The position numbers and the translations under genes are program-made. This document shows, one piece after another, positions 8,108 to 17,938 of a stretch of DNA of 48,369 bases; position 1 is the stretch's first letter; the number at the start of each line of letters is the position of its first letter. Where the stretch lies: assembly GCA_903939755.1 (NCBI GenBank), contig CAJAII010000037.1, positions 1 through 48,369 on the forward strand, written 5' to 3'. Source of the stretch: an uncultured Flavobacteriales bacterium. Its GTDB lineage: Bacteria; Bacteroidota; Bacteroidia; Flavobacteriales_D; Crocinitomicaceae. The notes beneath the pieces are model-generated. The model was not told where the DNA came from. It saw only the letters and a program-made list of their open reading frames with translations, and did not search any database.

Positions 8108-9331
8108 TTATTTTAACATGTTAAGACTTCGTTCTAGCGCAATAACGAATTGATCTATTTCTTGCATGGTATTGTAAAAAGCAAAAGATGCACGAACTGT
8201 CCCAGGAATTTTATAAAAGTCCATGAGTGGTTGGGTGCAATGATGTCCCGTTCGTACCGCAACACCTTGTTTGTCTAAAAGCGTTCCTAAATCAAATGGA
8301 TGTAAATCTTTTACTGAAAAGGAAACAACACTCGTTTTATTCTTGGCATCACCAATGATGGTCAATCCCTCAAAGGTTTCCAATACTTGCGACGCATATT
8401 CAGCTAAAGCTCTTTCATGCGCTTCTGCTGCTTTGAAATCAATGGATTCCAAATATTCAAATGCCTTTCCTAAACAAATTCCCCCTGCAATATGTGGGGT
8501 TCCTGCTTCAAATTTATAAGGCAATTCATTGTAGGTCGTCCTTTCGAAGGTAACTTTTGCAATCATGTCACCACCGCCTTGATAAGGAGGCATTTGATCT
8601 AATAAATCTTCCTTTCCATACAAGACGCCGATGCCAGTTGGTCCAAATACCTTGTGACTTGAAAACACGAAAAAATCACAGTTTAAATCCCTCACATCAA
8701 TTAATAGGTGCTGTATACTTTGCGCACCATCAACTAAAAATTTCGCACCAACACTGTGTGCTTTAGCAATCATTTCTTTGATTGGATTTACGGTCCCAAG
8801 GGTATTAGAAATATGGGTGATCGCCACTAATTTTGTTTTCTTGGAAAGTAATTTGTCGTATTCATCCTGAAGAATTTCTCCTTTAATATTTATTGGAATA
8901 ACGCGTAAAACAAGGCCTTTTCTTTCACAAAGCATTTGCCAAGGAACAATATTGGAGTGATGTTCCATCGCTGAAATAATAATTTCATCTCCTTGCTGTA
9001 ACATATTCCCAAAGGAGGAGGCTACTAGATTTATTCCGTCTGTTGTTCCCTTCGTGAAAATAATTTCATTGGATGACTTTGCATTGAGACGCTTTTGAAT
9101 TCTTGTTCTAGCCGCTTCATATTCGGTCGTAGCACGCTGACTTAAATAATGAACACCCCGATGAATGTTTGCATTTTCTTTGGAATAAAAATGATTAATG
9201 GCATCTAAAACCATTTGCGGTTTTTGGGAGGTAGCTCCATTATCGAAATAGATTAAATTTTTCCCGTAAACTTGTTGTCTTAAGGCTGGAAATTCTTCCC
9301 GAATTTCAAGAACATTGAATGTATTAGTCAA
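8108..9331 (-). CDS. sufS: Cysteine desulfurase SufS
   Basis: A 407-residue class-V aminotransferase-fold PLP enzyme that converts cysteine to alanine and an enzyme-bound persulfide for Fe-S cluster assembly. PLP contacts are visible in AMEHHSNIVPW (His124-125), VDGAQS (Asp201, Gln204) and the Schiff-base Lys227 in SSHKVFGPTGIG. The catalytic Cys365 lies in RTGHHCTQPLM, the group II (SufS) form. The start is TTG at 9331, which gives MTNTFNVLEIREEFPAL; no ATG lies nearby. A -7 box is present 23 bases upstream. It leads the sufS-sufE-DUF59 operon; porX upstream is on the same strand but separated by 68 bases. Confidence 0.95.
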   Translation of the reverse strand: MTNTFNVLEIREEFPALRQQVYGKNLIYFDNGATSQKPQMVLDAINHFYSKENANIHRGVHYLSQRATTEYEAARTRIQKRLNAKSSNEIIFTKGTTDGINLVASSFGNMLQQGDEIIISAMEHHSNIVPWQMLCERKGLVLRVIPINIKGEILQDEYDKLLSKKTKLVAITHISNTLGTVNPIKEMIAKAHSVGAKFLVDGAQSIQHLLIDVRDLNCDFFVFSSHKVFGPTGIGVLYGKEDLLDQMPPYQGGGDMIAKVTFERTTYNELPYKFEAGTPHIAGGICLGKAFEYLESIDFKAAEAHERALAEYASQVLETFEGLTIIGDAKNKTSVVSFSVKDLHPFDLGTLLDKQGVAVRTGHHCTQPLMDFYKIPGTVRASFAFYNTMQEIDQFVIALERSLNMLK

Positions 9332-9353
9332 GGATGTATCTATTTTTAGAGTA

Positions 9354-9361
9354 CAAAGTTA
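9354..9361 (-). promoter_or_regulatory. -7 promoter box of sufS operon
   Basis: On the minus strand TAACTTTG matches TAnnTTTG. It ends 22 bases before the TTG start of sufS, leaving a short leader of about 16 bases. No convincing -33 TTG at standard spacing. Confidence 0.5.
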
Positions 9362-9399
9362 CAAATTACCTTAATTAGAGACGATCTAAATAAGTGATT

Positions 9400-10944
9400 T
9401 TATTTTGGAGACATAACAATAAATGGAATTAAAATCTCTTCCATTGAAATGCCGCCATGTTGAAAGGTATTTTGATAGTAATTCGCAAAATGATTATAGT
9501 TATTTGGGTAAACGAAAAAATCTTGTTCCTTAGCGAAAACATATTCAGTGGACATCCTAACTTTTGGTAAAAAGGCATCCTGTGGATTTTTCACAGTAAA
9601 TACCTCCTTTGCATTATAGTTTAAGCCCCTGCCTAATTTATAGCGAAGGTTAGAATTGGTGTTTCTTTCGCCCACAATTTTCACAGGGTTATTTACTTTA
9701 ATTGTCCCATGATCAGTTGTAATTATTAATTTGATACCGGCATCCGCGATCTTTTTAATAATATCTAATAATGGTGAATGTTCTAACCATGAAACAGTAA
9801 TAGAACGATAAGCTGCTTCATCGGAAGCTAACTCTCTTATCACTTCCATCTCTGTCCGAGCATGCGAAAGCATATCAACAAAATTGTAGACAATAAAATT
9901 AGCATCGTTGTCTTTAATTTGATTGAATTGATCATTAAGTTTTTTACCTGCTTCTAAGTTGGTGATTTTGGTATAACTCCATTTAATATCTTTCCCCAAT
10001 CGCTTCAAATTCGTCTCTAAAAGTTCTTTTTCAAACATATTTTTCCCGCCTTCATCTTCCTCACTTCTCCAAAATTGCGGAAACTTCTTTTCGATTTCAC
10101 TCGGAAGTAAGCCGGAGAAAAAAGCATTTCGTGCATAATGAGTAGCAGTTGGAAGGATGGTAAAAATAATTTTTTCTTCTTCTTTTTTAAAGTACTTAGA
10201 AAAGATGGGTTCAACCATTTTCCATTGATCATACCTTAAATTATCGATTACAAGTACAGCTATCTTTTCTTTACCTAAAAGCGGACTAATGTCATTTTTG
10301 ATGGCATTAAATAGCATGTCTGGTGCCTTTTCGGTACCATTTAACCAGTCTAAATAATTATCTTCTATAAAATCTGAAAATAGTTTGTTCGCCTCTTTCT
10401 TTTGTAGCTCAAGAATTTCGCGCATTCCAGAATCTTCGATTTGTTCTAATTCTAATTCCCAATAAACAATTTTTGAATACATTTCCATCCATTCTTTAGC
10501 ATCCATTCTAGCATTTAAGGCCATCGCCAACTGCCTAAATTCTTGCTGATAGGATGAATTTGTTTTATCACTAATCAATTTATTAGTTTCTAAAATCTTC
10601 TTGAGGCATAATAATAGTTGATTCGGCTTCACCGGTTTTATCAGGTAATCGGCTATTTTACTCCCTATCGCTTCCTCCATGATGTATTCTTCTTCACTTT
10701 TGGTGATCATCACGATTGGTACTAAGGGAATCTTTTCTTTAATCCGTGAAAGTGTTTCCAAGCCAGAAATACCTGGCATGTTTTCATCCAAAAAAATAAT
10801 ATCGTAGTTGCTTTCTAGTGCCTTATCGATTGCATCAGAGCCGTTTGTGACTGTTTCTACACGGTATCCCTTTTCTTCTAAAAATAGAATATGCGGTTTT
10901 AATAATTCAATTTCATCGTCTGCCCAAAGAATTTTACATTGCAT
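9400..10944 (-). CDS. porX: Response regulator PorX (PglZ-domain phosphatase)
   Basis: A 514-residue two-domain protein. The N-terminal receiver domain (about 1-120) has the acidic pair WADDE (Asp9, Asp10), the phospho-acceptor Asp53 in IIFLDENMP and the Lys of DYLIKPVKP. The C-terminal PglZ domain (alkaline phosphatase fold) shows VLVIDNLRYDQW, the Thr-containing ILPTATHYARNAFF, YNFVDMLSHAR, IITTDHGTIK and a final His in FQHGGISMEEILIPF. In Porphyromonas and Flavobacterium PorX pairs with the kinase PorY and controls type IX secretion, partly by cleaving oligonucleotides. The true start is ATG 10944 (MQCKILWAD); an upstream extension of 19 residues is out of family. Divergent from the HD-domain gene. 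Confidence 0.92.
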   Translation of the reverse strand: MQCKILWADDEIELLKPHILFLEEKGYRVETVTNGSDAIDKALESNYDIIFLDENMPGISGLETLSRIKEKIPLVPIVMITKSEEEYIMEEAIGSKIADYLIKPVKPNQLLLCLKKILETNKLISDKTNSSYQQEFRQLAMALNARMDAKEWMEMYSKIVYWELELEQIEDSGMREILELQKKEANKLFSDFIEDNYLDWLNGTEKAPDMLFNAIKNDISPLLGKEKIAVLVIDNLRYDQWKMVEPIFSKYFKKEEEKIIFTILPTATHYARNAFFSGLLPSEIEKKFPQFWRSEEDEGGKNMFEKELLETNLKRLGKDIKWSYTKITNLEAGKKLNDQFNQIKDNDANFIVYNFVDMLSHARTEMEVIRELASDEAAYRSITVSWLEHSPLLDIIKKIADAGIKLIITTDHGTIKVNNPVKIVGERNTNSNLRYKLGRGLNYNAKEVFTVKNPQDAFLPKVRMSTEYVFAKEQDFFVYPNNYNHFANYYQNTFQHGGISMEEILIPFIVMSPK

Positions 10945-10968
10945 ATGGCTAATTTTTAAGTAGTTTTG
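10939..10968 (+). promoter_or_regulatory. Promoter of HD-domain gene (TTG-N19-TAGTTTTG)
   Basis: TTG at 10939-10941 and TAGTTTTG at 10961-10968 are separated by exactly 19 bases, a full match to the Bacteroidota -33/-7 pattern. The expected start of transcription is about 10973-10976, some 17 bases before the TTG start codon at 10992. The -33 element overlaps the first codons of porX on the other strand. Confidence 0.7.
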
Positions 10969-10991
10969 GTTTAGAAAATAAAAGTAATCAA

Positions 10992-12233
10992 TTGCGACCA
11001 AAACGAATAATAAACAATAAAAAGAAAATCATTAACGATCCCGTTTATGGTTTTATAGCTATTACAGACGACCTAATATTCGATGTGCTAGAACATCCTT
11101 ATATGCAAAGATTGCGAAGGATAATGCAATTAGGACTTAGTCATTTAGTTTATCCAGGAGCTCTTCATACTCGTTTTCATCACGTGCTAGGTGCTATGCA
11201 TTTAATGTCTTTAGCCGTTGCGACTATTCGTAGAAAGGGACATGAAATTACGGTTGAGGAGGAACGTGCTGTTTTATTAGCCATTTTATTACATGACATT
11301 GGACACGGTCCTTTTAGTCATGCCTTGGAATATGATATTGTTTCTGGTGTTAGCCATGAAGATATTTCTGGTTATTTTATTGAACGTTTAACCGCAGAAT
11401 TTGGCGATGATTTAAAGAAAGCACATGCTATTTTCAAGAATCAATACGCAAAACCATTTTTGTATCAATTAGTTTCTAGTCAGCTAGACATGGATCGTTT
11501 GGATTACCTGAACAGGGATAGTTTTTATAGTGGAGTGAGTGAGGGGATAATTGGCACAGACCGATTGATTGAAATGTTAAATGTGCATGAAGGTTTTCTT
11601 GTATTGGAAGAAAAAGCCATCTATTCCATAGAAAAATTTATTGTTGCTCGTCGTTTGATGTATTGGCAGGTATACCTGCATAAAACAGTTGTCGTGGCGG
11701 AAAATATGCTTATTCAAACTTTACGTAGGGCAAAGGTTTTGATGAAAAATGGACATGATATTTTTTGTAGTCCTTCTTTAAAATTCTTTTTGGAAAGGGA
11801 CATAAAAAAAGTTGATTTTGAAACGAATGAGGCTGTTTTGGATTCCTTTTCACGCTTAGATGACTATGACATTTGGAGTGCGATTAAGGTTTGGCAAGAA
11901 AATGAAGATTTTATTCTTGCGAAATTGTCTAAGGGCTTAGTTAATCGTCGTTTATTCAAAATTGAAATAAGTAAAACTCCTTTTAGCGAAGAACGTATAA
12001 ATTATGAAAAGCAACTATGTGCCTCCACTTTTGGTTTGAGTTTAGAAGATGTGGGTTATTTTGTTTACCAGGATGTGCTTATAAATAAAGCGTATAATCA
12101 AGATAAGCAAAACATTAATTTGCTAATGAAAAATGGGGAGATTATCGATTTGGGGGAGGCGTCTGATAATTTAAATATTTCAGCGCTTGCTCAGCCTGTA
12201 GAAAAGTATTTCCTGTGTTATCCTATGAGTTAA
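10992..12233 (+). CDS. HD-domain phosphohydrolase
   Basis: A 413-residue protein with an N-terminal HD domain, related to dGTPase-like triphosphohydrolases (SAMHD1/dGTPase group). Metal ligands are visible: His64 in TRFHHVLGAMHL, the His101-Asp102 pair in LLHDIGHGPFSH, and a distant Asp in SQLDMDRLDYLNRDS. The motif LDMDRLDYL is characteristic. The family hydrolyses dNTPs or other nucleotides; the substrate here is not shown. The start is a TTG at 10992, as no ATG precedes the conserved DPVYGFI; the promoter just upstream supports it. Its 3' end lies only four bases from the convergent gene at 12238. Confidence 0.85.
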   Translation: MRPKRIINNKKKIINDPVYGFIAITDDLIFDVLEHPYMQRLRRIMQLGLSHLVYPGALHTRFHHVLGAMHLMSLAVATIRRKGHEITVEEERAVLLAILLHDIGHGPFSHALEYDIVSGVSHEDISGYFIERLTAEFGDDLKKAHAIFKNQYAKPFLYQLVSSQLDMDRLDYLNRDSFYSGVSEGIIGTDRLIEMLNVHEGFLVLEEKAIYSIEKFIVARRLMYWQVYLHKTVVVAENMLIQTLRRAKVLMKNGHDIFCSPSLKFFLERDIKKVDFETNEAVLDSFSRLDDYDIWSAIKVWQENEDFILAKLSKGLVNRRLFKIEISKTPFSEERINYEKQLCASTFGLSLEDVGYFVYQDVLINKAYNQDKQNINLLMKNGEIIDLGEASDNLNISALAQPVEKYFLCYPMS

Positions 12234-12237
12234 AAGC

Positions 12238-12876
12238 TTATTGCCGACTTAACTTTCCTTCTTTCCAATCACTGATTAATTTAGCCCAAGAATAAGGGTT
12301 CAGTAAATTATTAACCGGTAGCTGGCCGTTTGTATAAAGTTTCGTGTTGCGCTGGTTCTGACTATATCCATAAGCTAATGATGCATCAGTATCTATTCGT
12401 GCCGCAACGAATGCTAATGATTCCCCAGATAATTCTCGTTGTGCCTTTCGCATCGCATCGTCATAGGGTTTCATGTTTACAAAATAGTGTGCAAATTGAT
12501 CTTTAGATGGCCAAGGATATACGGTTATTTCAGGTAAATTATTGACGTCTTTTGTAAGCATGTGAATAATGCTATATCGATCATCTTTTAATGTGTCTGG
12601 AACGATGTAGGACGATGTGTTATATCCCGGACTTGAAAAAAACAAGGTATCTCCTGGAAATGTAACTAAGGAGAAAAAGCCGTAATAATCAGCGATTACG
12701 CCTCTTCGGATTGATTTGTCGTAAACAGTTACATAGGGTATTGGCACTAAGTCTATTTCCGAAACGACCACTCCTGAAAGCTGTGTCATTAAGCTGGTGT
12801 CAATAATTTGACGTTGAGCGGAAATAGCTATTAGATGTAATGTAAAAAGAAGGGTGATGTATCCTTTAGTTTTCAT
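12238..12876 (-). CDS. Secreted carboxypeptidase-regulatory-like protein
   Basis: A 212-residue exported protein. The signal peptide MKTKGYITLLFTLHLIAISA is followed by a carboxypeptidase-regulatory-like beta-sandwich domain (about 30-115): LSGVVVSEIDLVPIPYVTVY, then GVIADYYGFFSLVTFPGDTL and SSPGYNTSSYIV. This module is the usual N-domain of TonB receptors and of many Bacteroidota surface proteins, but here it stands without a receptor. The remaining 100 residues, with EITVYPWPSKDQF, recur in Bacteroidota proteins of unknown function. I use ATG 12876 rather than 12927, because it begins a normal signal peptide. Function unknown. Confidence 0.8.
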   Translation of the reverse strand: MKTKGYITLLFTLHLIAISAQRQIIDTSLMTQLSGVVVSEIDLVPIPYVTVYDKSIRRGVIADYYGFFSLVTFPGDTLFFSSPGYNTSSYIVPDTLKDDRYSIIHMLTKDVNNLPEITVYPWPSKDQFAHYFVNMKPYDDAMRKAQRELSGESLAFVAARIDTDASLAYGYSQNQRNTKLYTNGQLPVNNLLNPYSWAKLISDWKEGKLSRQ

Positions 12877-13065
12877 ATGCTCTACAAGATTAATAATAAT
12901 TATCGCTAACTGAAAATATTTCAGCACTTATTAAATTTTGCATTATAAAATCAAGTGTTTAAAATGAGTGATAACGTTAAATTTAATAATAAATAAAGGT
13001 TCGGAGTGTCATCGAATGTTGCCTCAATTGGTCAAAAATAGTATAAGATAATTGCTTTGTTTTAA

Positions 13066-13098
13066 TTGCTAAAAAACCATCTTTTTTATGTACTTTTG
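13066..13098 (+). promoter_or_regulatory. Promoter of guaB operon
   Basis: TTG at 13066-13068 and TACTTTTG at 13091-13098 are separated by 22 bases, slightly longer than the usual 19-21. The box ends 28 bases before the guaB ATG at 13127. The upstream gap from 12877 is AT-rich and shows no other signal. Confidence 0.5.
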
Positions 13099-13126
13099 CA
13101 AGAATTTATTTTATAATAGATTCCAT

Positions 13127-14599
13127 ATGTCATTAGATAATTTACATGAAATAACGGAAGGCCTCACTTATGATGATGTCTTACTAGTACCTTCCTATTC
13201 TGAAGTACTTCCACGAGATGTCAAGTTGGAAAGTAAATTCTCACGAAATATTACCATTAAAACGCCGATTCTTTCTTCTGCAATGGATACGGTTACGGAA
13301 TATAAATTAGCAATTGCTATTGCTCAAGAAGGGGGGATTGGCGTGATTCATAAAAACATGTCAATCGCTGATCAAGCTATGCACGTTCGGAAGGTAAAGC
13401 GTTCTGAAAGTGGAATGATAATAGACCCTATTACGCTTTTGTCTTCCGCCTTAGTGAAAGATGCACTAGCCATTATGCGAGAATACAGTATCGGTGGAAT
13501 TCCAATCGTTGATGAAAATCGTCATTTGAAAGGTATATTGACTAATAGGGATTTAAGATTTGAGAAAAATTTAGAACGTCCAATTGTTGAAGTGATGACA
13601 TCTGAAAATGTTATAACGACGATAGATGGAACCGATTTGTTGACTGCAGAAGGGATTTTACAGGAAAACAGAATTGAAAAATTACCCGTTGTTGATGATC
13701 AAAATAAATTGATTGGATTAATCACTTACAGAGATATTATTAAAGTCCGTGAGCATCCCATTTCCTGCAAGGATAATTTAGGGAGGTTGAGAGTCGCTGC
13801 TGCCGTGGGTGTTACCTTTGATACTATGGAACGTGTTGATGCATTGGTTGAAGCAGGCGTTGATGCAATTGTTGTCGATACCGCTCATGGTCATACAAAA
13901 GGGGTTGTTGAACAATTAAAAATGATTAAAGCGAAATACGATTCAGTTGATGTGATAGTTGGAAATGTTGCTACTGCTGAAGCGGCAAAGTTTTTAGTGG
14001 AGGCTGGCGCTGATGGCATTAAGGTCGGTATTGGTCCTGGTTCAATTTGTACAACTCGTATTATTGCTGGTGTTGGTGTCCCGCAGCTTACTGCCGTGAA
14101 TGATGTCGCCAAGGCGATTCAAGGTTCTGGTGTTCCTGTTATTGCTGATGGTGGAATTCGATACACGGGTGATATTGTTAAAGCGATTGCTGCAGGTGCA
14201 GACAGTGTAATGTTAGGATCAATGTTTGCCGGTGTTGAAGAATCACCGGGAGAAACAATTATATTTGAAGGTAGGAAATTTAAATCTTATCGTGGAATGG
14301 GATCAATTGAGGCCATGCAACTAGGATCTAAAGATCGTTATTTTCAGGATGCTGAAGATGACATTAAAAAATTAGTTCCTGAAGGGATTTCTGGTCGTGT
14401 TCCTTACAAAGGGAATATGGCTGAAGTCATGTACCAAATTATAGGTGGTTTGCGCGCAGGAATGGGGTATTGTGGGGCGGCAAACATTGCTAAGTTGAAA
14501 GGGTCAACTTTTGTTCGTATCACAACAGCTGGTATGCGCGAATCGCATCCTCATGACGTTATGATTACGCGTGAAGCTCCTAATTATAGTATTAAATAA
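13127..14599 (+). CDS. guaB: IMP dehydrogenase
   Basis: A 490-residue enzyme that oxidises IMP to XMP with NAD, the committed step of guanine nucleotide synthesis. The catalytic Cys308 is in [12 protein letters not shown], the NAD/IMP region includes [10 protein letters not shown] and [10 protein letters not shown], and the flap-like segment is near [10 protein letters not shown] Bateman module of two CBS domains (about 98-215) is inserted in the barrel as usual. ATG 13127 (MSLDNLHEI) is preferred over the upstream extension at 13088, which overlaps the promoter box. It is followed 17 bases later by a PPIase gene on the same strand. Confidence 0.97.
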   Translation: MSLDNLHEITEGLTYDDVLLVPSYSEVLPRDVKLESKFSRNITIKTPILSSAMDTVTEYKLAIAIAQEGGIGVIHKNMSIADQAMHVRKVKRSESGMIIDPITLLSSALVKDALAIMREYSIGGIPIVDENRHLKGILTNRDLRFEKNLERPIVEVMTSENVITTIDGTDLLTAEGILQENRIEKLPVVDDQNKLIGLITYRDIIKVREHPISCKDNLGRLRVAAAVGVTFDTMERVDALVEAGVDAIVVDTAHGHTKGVVEQLKMIKAKYDSVDVIVGNVATAEAAKFLVEAGADGIKVGIGPGSICTTRIIAGVGVPQLTAVNDVAKAIQGSGVPVIADGGIRYTGDIVKAIAAGADSVMLGSMFAGVEESPGETIIFEGRKFKSYRGMGSIEAMQLGSKDRYFQDAEDDIKKLVPEGISGRVPYKGNMAEVMYQIIGGLRAGMGYCGAANIAKLKGSTFVRITTAGMRESHPHDVMITREAPNYSIK

Positions 14600-14616
14600 C
14601 TTAATAAATTAATAAA

Positions 14617-16572
14617 ATGAAAACATTATTTGTATCGATTGCGCTATTATTTACTTCGTTATCTTTTTCTCAAAAAGACCCTGTGATCTTGACAATAGAT
14701 GGGAAGGGGGTAACAAAATCTGAGTTTCTTACGATTTACCTTAAAAACAACCCTACGCCAAAGTATGATCAAGCTTCTTTAGATGAATACATTCAGCTAT
14801 TTGAAAAATTTAAATTGAAAGTGGCAGAAGCGGAAGCGTTGGGTTATGATACTATTCCTAAATTAATAAAGGAATTAGAAGGGTATAGAAAACAATTAGC
14901 ACTTCCTTATTTGATAGATTCTGCTCAGAATCAAGCTTTAGTGAAAGAGGCTTATGAAAGGTCTCGTTTTGAAGTGAGAGCTTCTCATATTTTGATACGT
15001 ATTGATCCAAATGCCTCGCCTGCAGATACGCTTGTGGCCTATAATCGCTTGATTGGATTGAAAGCGAGGATCGATAAAGGCGAAGATTTCGCTTCTGTAG
15101 CCAAAATGAAAAATGGATCTGAAGATCCTTCGGTTATGAATAATGGGGGGGATTTAGGTTATTTTACTGCTTTTCAAATGGTGTATCCTTTTGAAGACAA
15201 AGCTTTCAATACTAAAATTGGCGAGGTATCTAATCCCTTCCGAACGAAATATGGTTATCATATTGTGAAAGTGACAGATAAACGTGCTGCAAGAGGTACG
15301 ATTAAAGTGGCGCATCTAATGATTTCTACTGGCAAGGAGGCAAATCAAGAAGCCAAAGAAAATGCCGAAAAGAAAATCAATGAGATTTATCAAAAATTAT
15401 TGGCAGGGGAGAAATGGGACGAATTAGTAGGCTTGTTTTCAGAAGATCCAGGAACAGCAAAAAAAGGCGGCGAATTACCACCTTTTGGAACAGGTACAAC
15501 CCAGCGAATGGTTCCTTCATTTGAAGATGCAGCGTATTTACTTAAAAAGGATGGTGATTTTAGCGCTCCTGTAAAAACGGATTACGGATTCCATATCATC
15601 AAGCGTTTAGAATGGAATGATGTAAAGCCGTTTGAATCGATAAAGAAAGAAATTCAAGCGAAAGTTAATAAGGATGAGCGTTCTAAAAAGACCCAGGATT
15701 CATTTGTTGCTAAATTGAAAGCAAATTATGGCTACACGAACGCTGGATCAAAACCTTTAGCTTGGTTTGTTGCCAATTTAGATTCAAGCTATTTTGTGGG
15801 GTCATGGAATTACAATAAACTAAAATCGAATAAGGTTATTTTTACCTTAAATAAGAAAAAATTTACGCAGAAAGACTTTGCTGAATATTTACGTAAGAAT
15901 TACCGAGGAATTAAAAAAGAAGCTGCGCAAAGAGTTATCGAAATTCAAGTCAAAAATTGGGAAAAAGCAGCAATTTTGGATTATGAAGAAAGCTTACTCC
16001 CTGGTAAGTATCCTGCATACAGATCTTTAGTAAATGAATACCATGATGGAATTCTTCTTTATGAAGTTATGTCCGATAAGGTTTGGAACAAGGCAGTAAA
16101 AGATACCAGTGGCTTACGTATGTTCTTTAATAAAAATCGAGATAAGTACCTTTGGCCTAATAGATTGGACGCAACTATTTATGAATGCCTGAATAAAGAT
16201 ATCGCTTCGAAAGTATATAACATGCTTCTCAATGATACCATTAATTCTAAACATGTTATTGAAGCAATAAATAAAAATACGGAGTTGAATTTAAAGGTTA
16301 AGATGAATAAATTTGATGTTAGTCAAACGCCCTCACTTAAAGATCAAAATTTAAGTGTTGGATTGAACAATTCTTATGAGTTTGAAGGTAAATTTTATGT
16401 GGTGAAAGTTGCCGCTAAATTACCTGTAATGCAGAAAGAATTCCAAGAGGCAAAAGGTGCATCTACTTCTGATTATCAAAATTATTTAGAGCAGGAATGG
16501 TTGAAGGAATTAAGGGCTAAACATCCAATTGTTGTTAATAAAAGCGTGCTTTACGGATTAGATAAAAAATGA
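14617..16572 (+). CDS. Periplasmic peptidylprolyl isomerase (two PpiC domains)
   Basis: A 651-residue exported SurA/PpiC-type chaperone. A signal peptide (MKTLFVSIALLFTSLSFS) is followed by a helical SurA-N-like region with LFEKFKLKVAEAEALGYD. Two parvulin domains follow, about 121-225 (RASHILIRID ... TKYGYHIVKV) and about 228-335 (VAHLMISTG ... TDYGFHIIKRL). A long helical C-terminal region completes it. Proteins of this kind help outer-membrane proteins fold. It is the first of two adjacent PpiC genes; the stop overlaps the next start by four bases, so they are translationally coupled. It probably shares the guaB promoter. Confidence 0.92.
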   Translation: MKTLFVSIALLFTSLSFSQKDPVILTIDGKGVTKSEFLTIYLKNNPTPKYDQASLDEYIQLFEKFKLKVAEAEALGYDTIPKLIKELEGYRKQLALPYLIDSAQNQALVKEAYERSRFEVRASHILIRIDPNASPADTLVAYNRLIGLKARIDKGEDFASVAKMKNGSEDPSVMNNGGDLGYFTAFQMVYPFEDKAFNTKIGEVSNPFRTKYGYHIVKVTDKRAARGTIKVAHLMISTGKEANQEAKENAEKKINEIYQKLLAGEKWDELVGLFSEDPGTAKKGGELPPFGTGTTQRMVPSFEDAAYLLKKDGDFSAPVKTDYGFHIIKRLEWNDVKPFESIKKEIQAKVNKDERSKKTQDSFVAKLKANYGYTNAGSKPLAWFVANLDSSYFVGSWNYNKLKSNKVIFTLNKKKFTQKDFAEYLRKNYRGIKKEAAQRVIEIQVKNWEKAAILDYEESLLPGKYPAYRSLVNEYHDGILLYEVMSDKVWNKAVKDTSGLRMFFNKNRDKYLWPNRLDATIYECLNKDIASKVYNMLLNDTINSKHVIEAINKNTELNLKVKMNKFDVSQTPSLKDQNLSVGLNNSYEFEGKFYVVKVAAKLPVMQKEFQEAKGASTSDYQNYLEQEWLKELRAKHPIVVNKSVLYGLDKK

Positions 16573-17927
16573 TAAAAAAACTTTTTTTAATAACTTCCTT
16601 ATTTTTTTGCACTGCTGAATTAGTTGGGCAAGTAAAAATCGTAGATAAGATTATCGCGCAAGTAGGTGATAATATAATCTTGTTGTCCGATATCGAAAGT
16701 CAGAAAATTCAAGCAGAACAGGCAGGTGTTGTTATTACACCAATGATGGATTGTAATTTACTCGAGCAACTTATGTTCGAAGAGCTTTTTGTTAATCAAG
16801 CCAAATTAGATAGTATCGTTATTTCTGATGAACAAGTAGATTCTGAAATGGAAAATCGAATTCGCGTGATTCAAAATAAAATGGGAAGTCGCGAGAAATT
16901 AGAAGCTTTCTATGGCAAATCAATCTCAGATATTAAAGATGAGTTTAGAGGTGTAATAAAGGATAAGTTACTTGCTCAAGAAATGCAACGCACAATTACA
17001 GAGAATGTGAGCGTAACACCCAAAGAGGTGCATGCTTATTTTAATTCTATAATTGCCGATAGTATCCCCTTTATTAATATGAAACTTAGCTTTCAACAAA
17101 TTGTTAATTATCCTCAAATAACTAAAGCAGATAAATTAATTGCATACAATAAACTAAGTGAAATACGGAATGATATTGTAGTTAATGGAAAGTTGTTTGA
17201 GACGCAAGCGAGAATTAATTCGGATGATTATGGAAGTGCTCAATTAGGAGGGAAAATTGTTGGAACAAAAGGAATGATGGTGCCTCAATTTGAAGCAACG
17301 ATCTTTAAACTTAAGCCGAATGAAGTTTCAGATATTATCGAAACAGATTTTGGTTACCACATCATTAAACTGATCAGCAGAAAGGGGGATGATTATGTTT
17401 GTTTACATATTCTAAAAAGACCAGAATTTAATAATTCATCACTTGATTTGTCGGCTACATTAATGGATTCTTGTTATGCTTTACTCAAGCAAAATAAAAT
17501 CACTTGGGATGATGCAGTCCTGAAATTTTCAAATGATGCTTTAACAAAACAGAATCATGGTATTATTTCTAATCCTTATACAGGTGATCAAACTTGGAAT
17601 ATGGAGGATTTGAACGAAGTGGATCAACAGATCTACCTTTTGACGGATGCAATGGAGAAGGGAGATATTACAGCACCTAATTTATATGCGGATTTATTTG
17701 AAAGAAAACAAGGGATTCGGATCGTTCGCTTAATGGGAAGGTATCCGCAACATAAAGCAAATCTAACGGATGACTACGCTTTAATTAAAGCTGCTGCAGA
17801 AAATGATAAAAAACAGAAAGCGCTAGATACTTGGCTCAAGTCAAAAATTGGAAATGCGTATGTTAGAATTGATGAAGATTATGTGAATTGTAATTTTCGA
17901 TTGGACTGGGGTGTAAAACAAAATTAA
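16569..17927 (+). CDS. SurA-like peptidylprolyl isomerase
   Basis: A 452-residue periplasmic chaperone resembling SurA. The signal peptide is followed by the SurA N-terminal domain: [19 protein letters not shown] and [20 protein letters not shown] parvulin domain at about 172-272 has [27 protein letters not shown] and [11 protein letters not shown]. The C-terminal third, with [14 protein letters not shown], resembles a degenerate second rotamase-like region. It starts with ATG inside the stop of the upstream PpiC gene (ATGA type overlap). The pairing suggests joint action on outer-membrane protein biogenesis, with the two proteins differing in domain number. Confidence 0.92.
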   Translation: MIKKLFLITSLFFCTAELVGQVKIVDKIIAQVGDNIILLSDIESQKIQAEQAGVVITPMMDCNLLEQLMFEELFVNQAKLDSIVISDEQVDSEMENRIRVIQNKMGSREKLEAFYGKSISDIKDEFRGVIKDKLLAQEMQRTITENVSVTPKEVHAYFNSIIADSIPFINMKLSFQQIVNYPQITKADKLIAYNKLSEIRNDIVVNGKLFETQARINSDDYGSAQLGGKIVGTKGMMVPQFEATIFKLKPNEVSDIIETDFGYHIIKLISRKGDDYVCLHILKRPEFNNSSLDLSATLMDSCYALLKQNKITWDDAVLKFSNDALTKQNHGIISNPYTGDQTWNMEDLNEVDQQIYLLTDAMEKGDITAPNLYADLFERKQGIRIVRLMGRYPQHKANLTDDYALIKAAAENDKKQKALDTWLKSKIGNAYVRIDEDYVNCNFRLDWGVKQN

Positions 17928-17938
17928 TAGATAATAAT

